A stretch of 64,000 nucleotides of DNA, taken from the NCBI RefSeq assembly GCF_020733635.1, contig NZ_JAJFZL010000001.1, positions 1-64,000 on the forward strand, written 5' to 3'. Below are positions 37,498-48,000 of the stretch, piece by piece (the stretch's first letter is position 1; each line of letters opens with the position of its first letter). This DNA comes from Nocardia spumae. GTDB taxonomy: Bacteria; Actinomycetota; Actinomycetes; Mycobacteriales; Mycobacteriaceae. The notes beneath the pieces were generated by a model that did no database searches, was not told the DNA's origin, and saw only the letters and a program-made list of their open reading frames with translations. A program made the position numbers and the translations under genes.

Positions 37498-39480
37498 GTG
37501 CGCGTACTAGTCCGGCAGGTCGGGGGCGGGCTCGGGGAGGCTGTCGTCGGAGCGGTGGTCGCCGCACTGGTGGCGGCCGCCGGGCTGGTGGCGATGTCGG
37601 CGGTGCAGTGGCCGGCGTTCAATTCCTCCAATGTGACGCGGGCGCTGACGACCGTCGGCCAAGCGGGTGCCGCGGTACTGCTCGTGCTCGCGATCGTGCT
37701 GATCCGGATGCGGCGGTGGCCGTGGCTGGCGAAAGTGCTGTCCTGGGCCGGTCTTTCGGCCTTCGTGACGATCACGCTGGGCATGCCGCTGGCCGCGACG
37801 AAACTGTATCTCTTCGGCATCTCGGTCGATCAGGAGTTCCGCACCGAATATCTGACGCGGCTCACCGATACCGCGGCGCTGCGCGATATGACCTACGCCG
37901 ATCTCCCGGCGTACTACCCGGCCGGCTGGTTCTGGATCGGCGGACGGGTCGCGAATCTGCTGGGTACGTCCGGATGGGAGACCTTCAAGCCGTATGCGAT
38001 CGTCTCGCTGGCGGTGGCATCGGTTCTGGCACTGGTGTTGTGGTCCACGCTGATTCGCTGGGATTGGGCCGTCGCGGTGGCCGCCACCACCACGGCGGTG
38101 ATGGTGGCGTTCGCCTCGCCGGAGGCCTACAGCGCGGTGCTGGTGATCCTGTTCGCCCCGGCGATGGTGCTGGCGTGGGGTGCGCTCTACCGGCCGGAGG
38201 AGTTCCGCCGTCCGTCCCCATCGAAACCGGACGAGGAACCGGCGCCCGCCGCCCGCACCGCCGGCGGATGGGGCGCCACGATCGGCGCGGGCGCGTTCGT
38301 CGGCCTGAGTGCGATGTTCTACACCCTGTTCTTCGGGCTGGCCGCGTTCACGGTCGCCTTGATGGGCCTGGTCGCGTGGATCGCGCTGTGGTGGCAGCAG
38401 CGGGCGGAGGCAGTGCACCGGCCGCGGGAGCCGCGCGTCGGCGTCTTCCGGCTGTTGTGGCCGATTCTGCTGCGACTGATCGTGATGGCTGTCATCGCCG
38501 GTCTGATGACACTCGTGGTCTGGGGTCCCTACCTCGCGAAGGTGCTGACCGGGCATCTCCCCAGCTCCAACTCGGCGCTGCACTATCTGCCCGAGGCGGG
38601 TTCACATCTGCCGTTCCCGATGTTCGATTTCTCCGAACCGCTGCTCGGCGCATTGTGCCTGCTCGGCACCATCTGGCTGGTGCTGCGGGCCGCCAGCTCA
38701 CGCCGCGCCCAGGCGCTGGGGATCTCGGTGATCGCGATCTACCTGTGGTCGCTGGCTTCGATGCTCGTCACCGCCGCCGGGACGACCGGTCTGGCATTCC
38801 GGCTGGAACCGATCCTGCAGGTGCTGCTGGCCGCGGCCGGGGCGTTCGGATTCGTCGAGGGCGCCCGGGCCATCTATCAGGCCATCGACGAGCCGCGCCG
38901 GTTCCGGGCGGTCACCGCGGTGATCGCCGTTCTGGGCGCGCTGGCCTTCACGCAGAGCATCCCCGGCATCCTCAACGCGGAGATCACCACCGCGTACACC
39001 GACACCGACGGCAGCGGCGCGCGGGCGGACAAGCGCAACCCCTCGGCCGTCGCGTACTACGGCCGCATCGACCAGGCGCTCACCGAACAGACCGGACGGC
39101 CCCGGAATCAGTCGGTGGTCCTCACCGCCGACACCAGCTTCCTGTCGTACTACCCGTACTACGGATTCCAGGCGTTGACCTCGCACTATGCCAATCCGCT
39201 CGCCGATTTTCCGGCGCGCGCGGCCGAGATCAAGCGCTGGAGCGAGCTGGGGACGCCGGCCGAGTTGATCGATGCGCTGAACCACTCCCCTTGGCGGGCG
39301 CCCGACGCGTTCCTGTTCCGCCGCAGCGGGGAGAACTACACCCTGCGGCTGGCCGAGGACGTCTATCCCAACGATCCGAATGTGCGGCGGTACACCGTCG
39401 AGTTCCCGGGCACGCTGTTCGCCGACCCGCATTTCCGGATCACCGATATCGGCCCGTTCACGCTGGTCGTTCGGCAGTGA
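37498..39480 (+). CDS. aftA: Galactan 5-O-arabinofuranosyltransferase AftA (Rv3792-like)
   Basis: GT-C membrane enzyme of about 660 residues that adds the first arabinofuranose from decaprenylphosphoryl-arabinose onto galactan. About eleven transmembrane helices occupy the first 500 residues; a periplasmic domain follows. The first large loop contains DQEFRTEYLTRLTD with the acidic residues placed as in GT-C active sites, and ADLPAYYPAGWFWIGGR is family-like. GGAGG lies six bases before GTG 37498. Position after dprE1-dprE2 matches mycobacteria. Confidence 0.93.
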   Translation: MRVLVRQVGGGLGEAVVGAVVAALVAAAGLVAMSAVQWPAFNSSNVTRALTTVGQAGAAVLLVLAIVLIRMRRWPWLAKVLSWAGLSAFVTITLGMPLAATKLYLFGISVDQEFRTEYLTRLTDTAALRDMTYADLPAYYPAGWFWIGGRVANLLGTSGWETFKPYAIVSLAVASVLALVLWSTLIRWDWAVAVAATTTAVMVAFASPEAYSAVLVILFAPAMVLAWGALYRPEEFRRPSPSKPDEEPAPAARTAGGWGATIGAGAFVGLSAMFYTLFFGLAAFTVALMGLVAWIALWWQQRAEAVHRPREPRVGVFRLLWPILLRLIVMAVIAGLMTLVVWGPYLAKVLTGHLPSSNSALHYLPEAGSHLPFPMFDFSEPLLGALCLLGTIWLVLRAASSRRAQALGISVIAIYLWSLASMLVTAAGTTGLAFRLEPILQVLLAAAGAFGFVEGARAIYQAIDEPRRFRAVTAVIAVLGALAFTQSIPGILNAEITTAYTDTDGSGARADKRNPSAVAYYGRIDQALTEQTGRPRNQSVVLTADTSFLSYYPYYGFQALTSHYANPLADFPARAAEIKRWSELGTPAELIDALNHSPWRAPDAFLFRRSGENYTLRLAEDVYPNDPNVRRYTVEFPGTLFADPHFRITDIGPFTLVVRQ

Positions 39481-39615
39481 TCGAGACCACGACCACCTGT
39501 GGATAAGGTTGTGAAATTTCGGAGATCCTGTGGATAACCCAGATCCGCGCGGGTGCGCTCCACAACGGCGATGAGTACGGTGGGTGGCTGATCGTCGGCT
39601 GGAGGAGCTTTATCA

Positions 39616-41550
39616 GTGGTACAGGGTGGGGAAACGGATCCGCACGACTCGGCTCGGCCCGCCCGGGCCGGCACGGTCACCGTCGAGGAACCGGAGGCGG
39701 GGGCGAGAACCCCGGCGGCCCCGGAGACGGCCGGAGACGGTAACCGCGCACGGTACGCCTTCGCACCTGATCGCCTCGGCCCGCTGCTGCCGCGGATCGC
39801 GACGGCCCGCGGCGATATCGCGGTGGCGGCCGTATATCTGCTCTTCGCGGTCGTCGTCATGTCCCGGCAGTGGCGCGATACCGCGCACGGCTATCTGATC
39901 AAGAGCGGCCAGGACCAGTCCATGTGGGAATGGTTCTTCGCCGTCACCGCTCATGCCGTGGCCCACCTGCACAATCCACTGGGCACCGACCTCCAGAACT
40001 TCCCCGACGGCGTGAACATGATGGCCAATACCGCCATGTTCGGCGTCGGGATCCCGCTGACCCCGGTCACCCTGCTGTTCGGGCCGACCGTCACCTTCGT
40101 CCTGGTCCTGACCCTCGGCCTCGCCGGGACGGGATTCGCCTGGTACTGGCTGTTCTCCCGGGAACTGGTCACCTCGCGTTTCGCCGCCGCGCTGGGCGGT
40201 GCGTTCTGTGGATTCGCACCCGCGATGGTGTCGCATGCCAGCGCCCACCCCAATTTCGTCCTGCTGGCACTGCTGCCGGTCCTGGCGCTGCTGGTGATCC
40301 GGATGGCCCGCCGGGCCGTCGACGAGGAGCCGGTGCCGCCCGGTCGGCGAGTGCGGGAGGCGATCGTCCTGGCGGTGCTGGTGGCGTTGCAGATCGCGCT
40401 CGGCGAGGAGCCGCTACTGATCTTCGCACTGGGCTTCGGCCTGTTCGCTCTCGTCTACCACCTGCATCGGCCGCGGCTCGGCCTGCGGATCGTCCGTGCG
40501 CTGACCCCGACCCTGGTACTGGGCGCGCTCATCACCGTGGCACTCACCGCGATCCCGCTGTGGTGGCAGTTCTTCGGTCCGCAGAGCTACCGGTCCATCG
40601 ATCACGGGCCGATGGGCAACGATCTCGCGGCCTTGACCCAGTTCCCGTCGCAATCGCTCGGCGGCCACTTCGCCCCCGGCCGGGACGTGTCCATCAATCC
40701 CACCGAGGAGAACGCCTACTTCGGCTGGCCACTGCTGGTGCTGGTCGCCGCGACCGCGATCTGGTTGTGGCGCCGGCGCGAACCCGAACACCGGGTGGTG
40801 CGCGCGGCCACCGCCGTCATCGTGGTGTTCAGCGTGCTGTCGCTGGGTGTCTCGCTGACCGTCGAGCGATCCGATACCGGCATCACCCTGCCATGGCATT
40901 GGCTCGATCAGGTGCCGCTGCTGAATACCGTGCTCGAGACACGGTTCACCCTCGCCGCCGTTGCGGCCATCGCGGCCGTCCTCGCACTCGCCACCCAGCG
41001 AATGCTGGACTACGCCCGCGAGTCCACCGCCGACATGCGCCCGGCGATCTGGTTCGTCGCGGTGGCACTGGCGCTGGTCCCGCTGGTGCCCACGACGCAA
41101 CCGGTCACCCACCGCGACACCACCCCGCAGTTCTTCACCGACGGCACGGTCGGCCGGTACGTGAGCGGCGGTTCGGTCGTGATCGCGCCACCCCCGACCC
41201 GGCGCAACGCGCTGCCGCTGAATTGGCAGATCGATTCCGGATTCGACTTCCCGCTGGCAGGTGGGTATTTCGTCGGACCGACCGCGGACAAGAAGGGGCG
41301 CTACGGTCCGGACGATCGCCCGACCGCGGCCCTGCTGATGCAGGCACAGCGCACCGACCGGATTCCCGCCGTCGACGAGAAGGCACGCGCACAGGCGCTG
41401 ACCGACCTCGCCTACTGGCGCGCCGATGTGGTGGTGCTCCCGCCGACCGAGCACGGCGGAGCGGTACGTGCCACCCTCGACCAGCTGCTCGGTATACCCG
41501 GCCAGGTGGTCGACGGGGTGGTCGTCTGGGACGTGCGCACCCTGCGCTGA
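39616..41550 (+). CDS. Multi-span membrane protein, probable GT-C glycosyltransferase
   Basis: Protein of 644 residues with a disordered N-terminus (about 1-65), about ten or eleven transmembrane helices and a C-terminal soluble domain. The loop after the first helix holds SGQDQSMWEWFFAVTAHA and NFPDGVNMMANT, as in GT-C-like membrane transferases. In M. tuberculosis the GT-C protein Rv3779 decorates arabinan with galactosamine; this could be an equivalent moved next to the emb genes, but I cannot prove orthology. GGAGGAG precedes GTG 39616. Acceptor and donor are unknown. Confidence 0.75.
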   Translation: MVQGGETDPHDSARPARAGTVTVEEPEAGARTPAAPETAGDGNRARYAFAPDRLGPLLPRIATARGDIAVAAVYLLFAVVVMSRQWRDTAHGYLIKSGQDQSMWEWFFAVTAHAVAHLHNPLGTDLQNFPDGVNMMANTAMFGVGIPLTPVTLLFGPTVTFVLVLTLGLAGTGFAWYWLFSRELVTSRFAAALGGAFCGFAPAMVSHASAHPNFVLLALLPVLALLVIRMARRAVDEEPVPPGRRVREAIVLAVLVALQIALGEEPLLIFALGFGLFALVYHLHRPRLGLRIVRALTPTLVLGALITVALTAIPLWWQFFGPQSYRSIDHGPMGNDLAALTQFPSQSLGGHFAPGRDVSINPTEENAYFGWPLLVLVAATAIWLWRRREPEHRVVRAATAVIVVFSVLSLGVSLTVERSDTGITLPWHWLDQVPLLNTVLETRFTLAAVAAIAAVLALATQRMLDYARESTADMRPAIWFVAVALALVPLVPTTQPVTHRDTTPQFFTDGTVGRYVSGGSVVIAPPPTRRNALPLNWQIDSGFDFPLAGGYFVGPTADKKGRYGPDDRPTAALLMQAQRTDRIPAVDEKARAQALTDLAYWRADVVVLPPTEHGGAVRATLDQLLGIPGQVVDGVVVWDVRTLR

Positions 41551-41637
41551 GACGCCGCGGGCGAATCGTCGGTATCCGCACCCGATTCCGCAGATGCGCC
41601 AGCGGGTCCGGACGGTGCGGTGGCTTAGCATCGCTGG

Positions 41638-44600
41638 GTGCGCGCAGACTCCCCAGCGTTTCCCCGCATCCGACTGATCGCCCTGCTGTCCGGGTTGATC
41701 GCCGCCGTCCTCGCGGTGGCCACACCGCTGCTCCCGGTGCGCGAGGACCGGGCGAGTCTGGATTGGCCGCAGCCACAGTCGGTCCCGGTGACCGCCCCGT
41801 TGGTGTCCTACGTGCCTTTGACGCTGAATGCCTCGCTGCCGTGTGGCGCGTTCCGCGATCTGCCGAGTGGCACGGTGTTGTCGACGGTCCCCGCGGACGC
41901 ACCCAACGCCTCCGCGAAGGGGCTGCTGGTCAAGGTCGTCGACGAGCCGGGCGGGCGCACCCTGTCGGTGCTCCAGCGCGATATCCCGGTGCTGTCGGCG
42001 CCGCTGGCCGAGGTCGGCGGCTGTGCGCGCTTCACCGTTACCTCCACCGCGCAGGCCACCACCGCGGAGTTCACCGGCGTCACGCGGCAGGACGGCACAC
42101 CGTTCACCAATACGGTCGGCGGGGATATCCGGCCCCAGATCGTCGGTGTCTTCACCGATCTCACGCGTGACCGGCTCGGCGACACCCATCTGCACGCCGA
42201 TATCGACACCCGGTTCTCCTCCTCCCCGAGTCCGCTGAAGCTGGCCGCGATCATCGGCGCGGTCCTGTTCACCCTCATCGCGCTGATCTGCCTGCATCTG
42301 ATCGATACCGCCGACGGCCGCCGGGCCCGCCGTTTCCTGCCGTCGCACTGGTGGCGGTTCACCATCGCCGACGCGGTGGTGCTGGGCACGCTGGTGGTGT
42401 GGCACTTCATCGGCGCCAACACCTCCGACGACGGCTACATCCTGAATATGGCCCGGGCGTCGAAACATTCGGGCTATATGGCCAACTACTACCGCTGGTT
42501 CGGAGTGGCCGAGGCGCCGTTCGGCTGGCCGTACGAGGTGCTGACCTGGATGACGCGGATCAGCGATGCCAGCTGGTGGATGCGGCTGCCGGCGCTGGTC
42601 GCGGGCGTGCTGTGCTGGCTCGTGCTCAGCCGGGAGGTGCTGCCGCGCTTGGGTTCCCGAGTCCGGTCGGACACGGTGGCGCGCTGGACGGCGGGTCTGG
42701 TGTTCCTGGTCGCCTGGCTGCCCTACGACAACGGTCTGCGCCCCGAACCGCTGATCGCGCTCGGCGCCCTGCTGACCTGGTGCTCGATCGAACGCTCGAT
42801 CGCGACCAAACGGTTGCTGCCCGCGGCGATCGCGGTGCTGATCGCGGCCTTCTCCTTGGCCGCCGGGCCCACCGGCCTGATCTGCATCGCCGCGCTGATC
42901 GCCGGATCGCGACCGGTCCTGCAGCACATCATCTCCCGTGCTCGGGGCGGCGGCTCGGCCCGGGCGACGATCCTGCGCTACGGCGCCCTGCTCGCGCCGG
43001 GAGTGGCCGCCGGAACGCTCGTGCTGGTGGTGGTCTTCGCCGATCAGACGCTCGCCTCGGTCATGGAGGCCACCCGGGTCCGCAAGGTGATCGGCCCGAA
43101 TGTGGCCTGGTTCGACGAGCGCACCCGCTGGGATTCGCTGTTGATGCTCGCACCGGACGGATCGCTGTCGCGGCGCTTCGGCATCCTGGGCATGCTGCTG
43201 TGCCTGTTCGTCTGCGTCCTGGTCATGCTGCGCAAGAACGGGCGCATTCCGGGAACCGCGAAGGGCCCCTCCGCGCGCATCCTCGGCATCGTCTTCATGT
43301 CCCTGGTGCTGATGATGTTCACCCCCACCAAGTGGACCCACCACTTCGGCGTCTACGCCGGGCTGGCCGGTTCCGTGGCCGCCTTGACCGCGGTCGCGGT
43401 GGGCGTCAACGGTATTCGCGCGCGCTACAACCGGTCACTGTTCGCCGCCGCGGTGTTCTTCCTGCTGGCGATCACCTTCACCGGCTCCAACGGCTGGTGG
43501 TACGTCTCCAGCTACGGTGTCCCGTGGTTCGACAAGGCTCCGCTGATCGCGGGGAAGGGCCTGTCGACGCTGTTCCTCGGTCTTGCGGTGCTGTGTGTGC
43601 TGCTGGCCGGCTACCAGTATTACCGCGAGCCGTATCGGAACTCGGCGGGCCGCAGGCGTTTCGACACCTGGGCGATCCAACCGCTGACCGTCGCCGCGGC
43701 GGTCATGGTGCTGTTCGAGGTCGCCTCGCTCGCCAAGGGCGCGATCGGGCAATACCCGTCCTACTCCATCGCGAAGTCGAATTTCCGCGCCCTCGGGGGA
43801 GATACCTGCTCGATGGCCGACGCCGTACTCACCGAGACCGATACCGCCGATTCGGTGCTGCAGCCCTACACCGGATCCGCGGCCGACGCTCTCGGCGCCG
43901 AGAACGTCGGCTTCAGCCCGGACGGTGTGGCCCAGGACCTCACCGCCGATGCCGAGGAGACCACGACCGGCGGCGCGAACTCGGTCAACACCGACTCCGC
44001 CAACAAGACCACGCACACCACCACCGCGGGTACCGGCGGTGGCACCACCGAGCAGACCGGTATCAACGGCAGTTCGGTAGCGCTGCCGTTCGGCCTCGAT
44101 CCGGCCCGCACGCCGGTACTGGGCAGCTACACCACCGGCACCAAACAGCAGGCGCACCTGACCTCGGGCTGGTACCGGATGGATGTGGCCGACGCCCGCC
44201 GCGATCCGGACCATCGGCTGCTGGTGGTCACCGCCGCGGGGCGGATCAAGTCGGTGAACGCCGACGGCGTGCTCACCTACGGTCAGGATCTGAAGGTCGA
44301 ATTCGGTGACCGGGCCGCCGACGGCACCGTGCGCCCGCTGGGTTCGTTCGTCCCGCTCGATATCGGCGGCGCGCCGTCGTGGCGGAATATGCGGGTACCG
44401 CTGGATCGCATCCCCGACGGCACCGACGCCGTGCGGATCGTGGCCGTCGCCAACGATCTGACCCCCAAGCAGTGGCTCGCGGTGACACCGCCGCGGCTGC
44501 CGAAGCTGGCGACCCTGGACTCGGTGGTCGGGCATACCGATCCGGTGCTCGAGGATTGGCACGTCGGCCTGGCCTTCCCCTGCCAGCGTCCGTTCGACCA

Positions 44601-44889
44601 CAAGGACGGGGTGGCAGAGGTGCCGAAGTGGCGCATTCTGCCCGATCGGGTGGGTTCGGATGCCTCCAACGCCTGGCAGGACGATATCGGCGGCGGTCCC
44701 CTCGGCTGGACCGGACTATTGCTGTCGGCCCAGACCGTCCCCGCCTATCTGAACGACGACTGGAGTCGCGACTGGGGTTCGCTGGAGCGGTTCACCCCGT
44801 ATGTCCCCGAGGCCCAGCAGGCGACCGTCGGGGTCACGGTGCAGAACCGGTGGGGCTGGGCCAAGGACGCCCCGATCAAGACGAAATAG
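41638..44889 (+). CDS. Arabinosyltransferase of the Emb family (first copy)
   Basis: GT-C arabinofuranosyltransferase of 1083 residues, the usual Emb size, which extends arabinan from decaprenylphosphoryl-arabinose. About 15 transmembrane helices precede a periplasmic carbohydrate-binding C-terminus. The catalytic motif is GANTSDDGYIL; the ethambutol-region helix reads SGYMANYYRWFG with methionine at the position equivalent to EmbB M306 (M281 here). Also visible are TKWTHHFGVYAG, WWYVSSYGVPWFDK, LPFGLDPARTPVLGSY and EDWHVGLAFPCQRPF. TAGCAT lies six bases before the GTG, suggesting a leaderless start. EmbA versus EmbC identity is not settled. Confidence 0.93.
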   Translation: MRADSPAFPRIRLIALLSGLIAAVLAVATPLLPVREDRASLDWPQPQSVPVTAPLVSYVPLTLNASLPCGAFRDLPSGTVLSTVPADAPNASAKGLLVKVVDEPGGRTLSVLQRDIPVLSAPLAEVGGCARFTVTSTAQATTAEFTGVTRQDGTPFTNTVGGDIRPQIVGVFTDLTRDRLGDTHLHADIDTRFSSSPSPLKLAAIIGAVLFTLIALICLHLIDTADGRRARRFLPSHWWRFTIADAVVLGTLVVWHFIGANTSDDGYILNMARASKHSGYMANYYRWFGVAEAPFGWPYEVLTWMTRISDASWWMRLPALVAGVLCWLVLSREVLPRLGSRVRSDTVARWTAGLVFLVAWLPYDNGLRPEPLIALGALLTWCSIERSIATKRLLPAAIAVLIAAFSLAAGPTGLICIAALIAGSRPVLQHIISRARGGGSARATILRYGALLAPGVAAGTLVLVVVFADQTLASVMEATRVRKVIGPNVAWFDERTRWDSLLMLAPDGSLSRRFGILGMLLCLFVCVLVMLRKNGRIPGTAKGPSARILGIVFMSLVLMMFTPTKWTHHFGVYAGLAGSVAALTAVAVGVNGIRARYNRSLFAAAVFFLLAITFTGSNGWWYVSSYGVPWFDKAPLIAGKGLSTLFLGLAVLCVLLAGYQYYREPYRNSAGRRRFDTWAIQPLTVAAAVMVLFEVASLAKGAIGQYPSYSIAKSNFRALGGDTCSMADAVLTETDTADSVLQPYTGSAADALGAENVGFSPDGVAQDLTADAEETTTGGANSVNTDSANKTTHTTTAGTGGGTTEQTGINGSSVALPFGLDPARTPVLGSYTTGTKQQAHLTSGWYRMDVADARRDPDHRLLVVTAAGRIKSVNADGVLTYGQDLKVEFGDRAADGTVRPLGSFVPLDIGGAPSWRNMRVPLDRIPDGTDAVRIVAVANDLTPKQWLAVTPPRLPKLATLDSVVGHTDPVLEDWHVGLAFPCQRPFDHKDGVAEVPKWRILPDRVGSDASNAWQDDIGGGPLGWTGLLLSAQTVPAYLNDDWSRDWGSLERFTPYVPEAQQATVGVTVQNRWGWAKDAPIKTK

Positions 44890-44914
44890 CAGGTAGTCCG
44901 GTACCCGGTACGGT

Positions 44915-44960
44915 CACGGGAACAGGTTCGGCACATCGATACGCCCGAACCGTTCCCGTG
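44915..44960 (+). terminator. Hairpin between the two emb genes
   Basis: CACGGGAACAGGTTCGG pairs with CCGAACCGTTCCCGTG, leaving one bulged base. No T-run, so termination may be partial. Confidence 0.5.
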
Positions 44961-45001
44961 AACACGGTCACTCTCAGTGTGGGCAGATAACATCACCATC
45001 C

Positions 45002-48000
45002 GTGCCCGACGCCGCAACAGCCGTACTGACAAAACCGACGGTCACCGAAGAACCGGTGACGTCGCGCGATTTCCGCACCGCCCGCCTGATCGCCGTGATC
45101 GCCGGTCTGCTCGGTGCGATCTTCGCTCTCGCCACCCCGTTCCTGCCGGTTCAGCAGACCACCGCCGAGGTGAACTGGCCGCAGAACGGGACCATCGGCA
45201 ACGTCGAGGCGCCGCTGATGTCGCAGGTACCGGTCGATCTGCGGGCCTCGATCCCGTGTTCGGCGATCGCCCAGCTGCCGGAGGGCGGCATGGTCCTCAA
45301 CACCGCACCACCGCAGGGAGACCGGGCCGCGCTCGAAGGCATGTTCGTGCGCGTGACCAGCGATTCCGTGGATGTGGTGGATCGCAATGCGATCGTGGCC
45401 ACGGCCAAGCGATCCGAGCTCGCCGGGTGCACCGCCATCACCATCACCTCCGATATGAATCGCACCTACGCCCACTTCGAGGGCCTGACCCAGCAGATCG
45501 AACGACCCAGCGCCACCGGCGGCACCGAAACGGCGACCGTTCCGGTCGAGGGGGCGCTGCAGGGTGATCTGCGGCCCCAGGTGGTCGGCGTGTTCTCCGA
45601 TCTGAAGGGCGCCGCGCCGGCCGGACTGTCGTTCCACATGACAGTCGATTCCCGGTTCTCCTCCTCGCCCACGGTGATCAAACTGGTGGCGATGATCGCC
45701 GCGGTGCTGTGCACCCTCATCGCTCTGGCCGCGCTCGGCCGCCTGGACACCAGTGACGGCCGCGGTCACCGCCGCTTCTTCCCCGCGCACTGGCTCGAGC
45801 CCACCTGGGCCGACGGCGCGGTATTGGGCACGCTGGTGCTGTGGCATTTCATCGGCGCCAACACCTCCGACGACGGCTACATCCTCACCATGGTGCGAGT
45901 GGCACCGCACGCCGGTTACCTGGCGAACTACTTCCGCTGGTACGGCGTGCCGGAAGCGCCCTTCGGCTGGTATTACGACGTCATCCAAGTCTTCGCGCAG
46001 ATCTCCACGGCCAGTCCGTGGGTCCGCATCCCCGCGCTGCTGTGCGGCATGTTGTGCTGGATGGTGATCAGCCGCGAGGTGGTGCCTCGGCTGGGCCGTA
46101 GCGTACGAACCTCGAAGGTCGCGCTGTGGACCGGTGGACTGGTGTTCCTCGCCTTCTGGATGCCGTACGACAACGGCCTGCGGTCCGAACCGATCGTCGC
46201 GCTCGGTGCGCTGCTGACCTGGGTCTCGATCGAGCGGGCCATCGCGACCCGGCGTCTGCTGCCGGCCGCCACCGCGGTTCTGGTCGCCGCCTTCACCCTC
46301 GCGGCGGCGCCGACGGGTCTGATGTGTGTGGCCGCCCTGCTCGCCGGTATCCGACCGCTGGTGTGGGTCGTGGTGCGCCGCAAGCGTGATCTGCAGCGTC
46401 GCGCCGGAAGTGGCTGGCGAGCATCGGGATTCGTCTCGTCACTGCCCCTGCTGGCCCCGATCGCCGCGGCCGGATTCCTCGTTCTGACCGTGGTGTACAG
46501 CGATCAGACCTTCGCCGGAATCCAGGAGGCCAACCGGGTCCGGCGCCTGACCGGCCCGAACCTGGCCTGGTACGAGGACTACCTGCGCTACTACTACCTG
46601 TTCGTGCAGACCGTCGACGGTTCGGTATCGCGCCGCTTCGCGTTCATCGCGATGATCCTGTGCCTGATCACCACCACGCTGGTGTTGTTGCGGCGCAAGC
46701 GGATTCCCGGCATCTCCAGCGGTCCGACCTGGCGGTTGATCGGGGTGGTCTGCGGAACCATCTTCTTCATGATGTTCAACCCGACCAAGTGGACCCACCA
46801 CTTCGGCGCCTACGCCGGAATCGCGGGCGCGCTGGCCGCGGTGACCGCGGTGGCGGTTTCGGCGACCGCGCTGCGGTCGCGTAAGAACCGCTCGATCTTC
46901 CTGGCCGCGTTGCTGTTCGCACTGGCGCTGTCGTTCTCCGGCACCAACGGCTACTGGTACGTCTCGAGCTATGGCGTCCCGTGGTTCGACAAGTCGGTGT
47001 CGCTGCACGGATTCCAGTCCAACACCTTGATGCTGGTGTTGTTCGGGCTCGCGCTGGCCGTGGTGGCCTGGCAGGCGCTGCGCGAGGGCTACGCCAAACC
47101 GCCGGAGAGTTCGAAGTCTGCGCGCGGCAAACGCATCCGGCGGTTCGCCGCGATTCCGCTGACGATCGTCGCCGCCGCGATGGTGCTGTTCGAGGTGCTG
47201 TCGCTGGCCAAGGGCGCGGTCACGCAGTACCCGGCCTATTCGCTGGCCCGCGGCAATGTCGACGCGATCGGCGGCAGCCGCTGCGGTATCGCCGACGACG
47301 TACTGGTCGAATCCGATTCGAACGCGGGCCGGTTGAATCCGATCATCGATCCCGCACATCCACCGAAGAACAACGACCCGCTGGCCGGTGCCGAGCCGAC
47401 GGGATTCGATCCCAACGGCGTGCCGACCGATCTGAAAGCCGATGCGGTGGAGGTGAAGCCGGGTACCGGGAACACCTCCAATCAGTCGGTGGGCGCCAAC
47501 TTCGCCGAGGGGCAGAACGCCGGTACCGGCGGTGGCCGGACCGAGGGGGCCGGAATCAACGGTTCCTCGGTCGCACTGCCGTTCGGCCTGGATCCGCAGA
47601 CGACGCCGGTGATGGGCAGCTATCAGCAGGGTATTCAGCAGCCCGCGCATCTGACCTCGAGCTGGTACGAACTACCCGCCCGCACGGCGGATTCGCCGCT
47701 GGTGGTCATCTCCGCCGCCGGGCGCATCATGTCCTTCGATCAGACCGGTGCGATGCAGTACGGCCAGGATCTGAAGCTGGATTACGGGAAGCGGCAGCCG
47801 GATGGTTCGGTGAAGCTCGAGGGCAGCTACGTCCCGCGCGATATCGGTCCGGCGCCGTCCTGGCGGAACCTGCGCATTCCGCTGTCGGAGATCGCTCCGG
47901 ACGCGGATACGGTGCGGATCTCGGCCAACCGCAATGTGCTCATCGGCGATCAGTGGCTGGCCTTCACCCCGCCGCGGGTGCCGAAGATGGTAACGCTCAA

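Noticed and set aside
40414..43344. 976-codon minus-strand frame over the GT-C gene and first emb
   Set aside because: Arg/Gly/Gln/His-rich product with no motif, crossing two well-supported genes; an artefact of codon bias.
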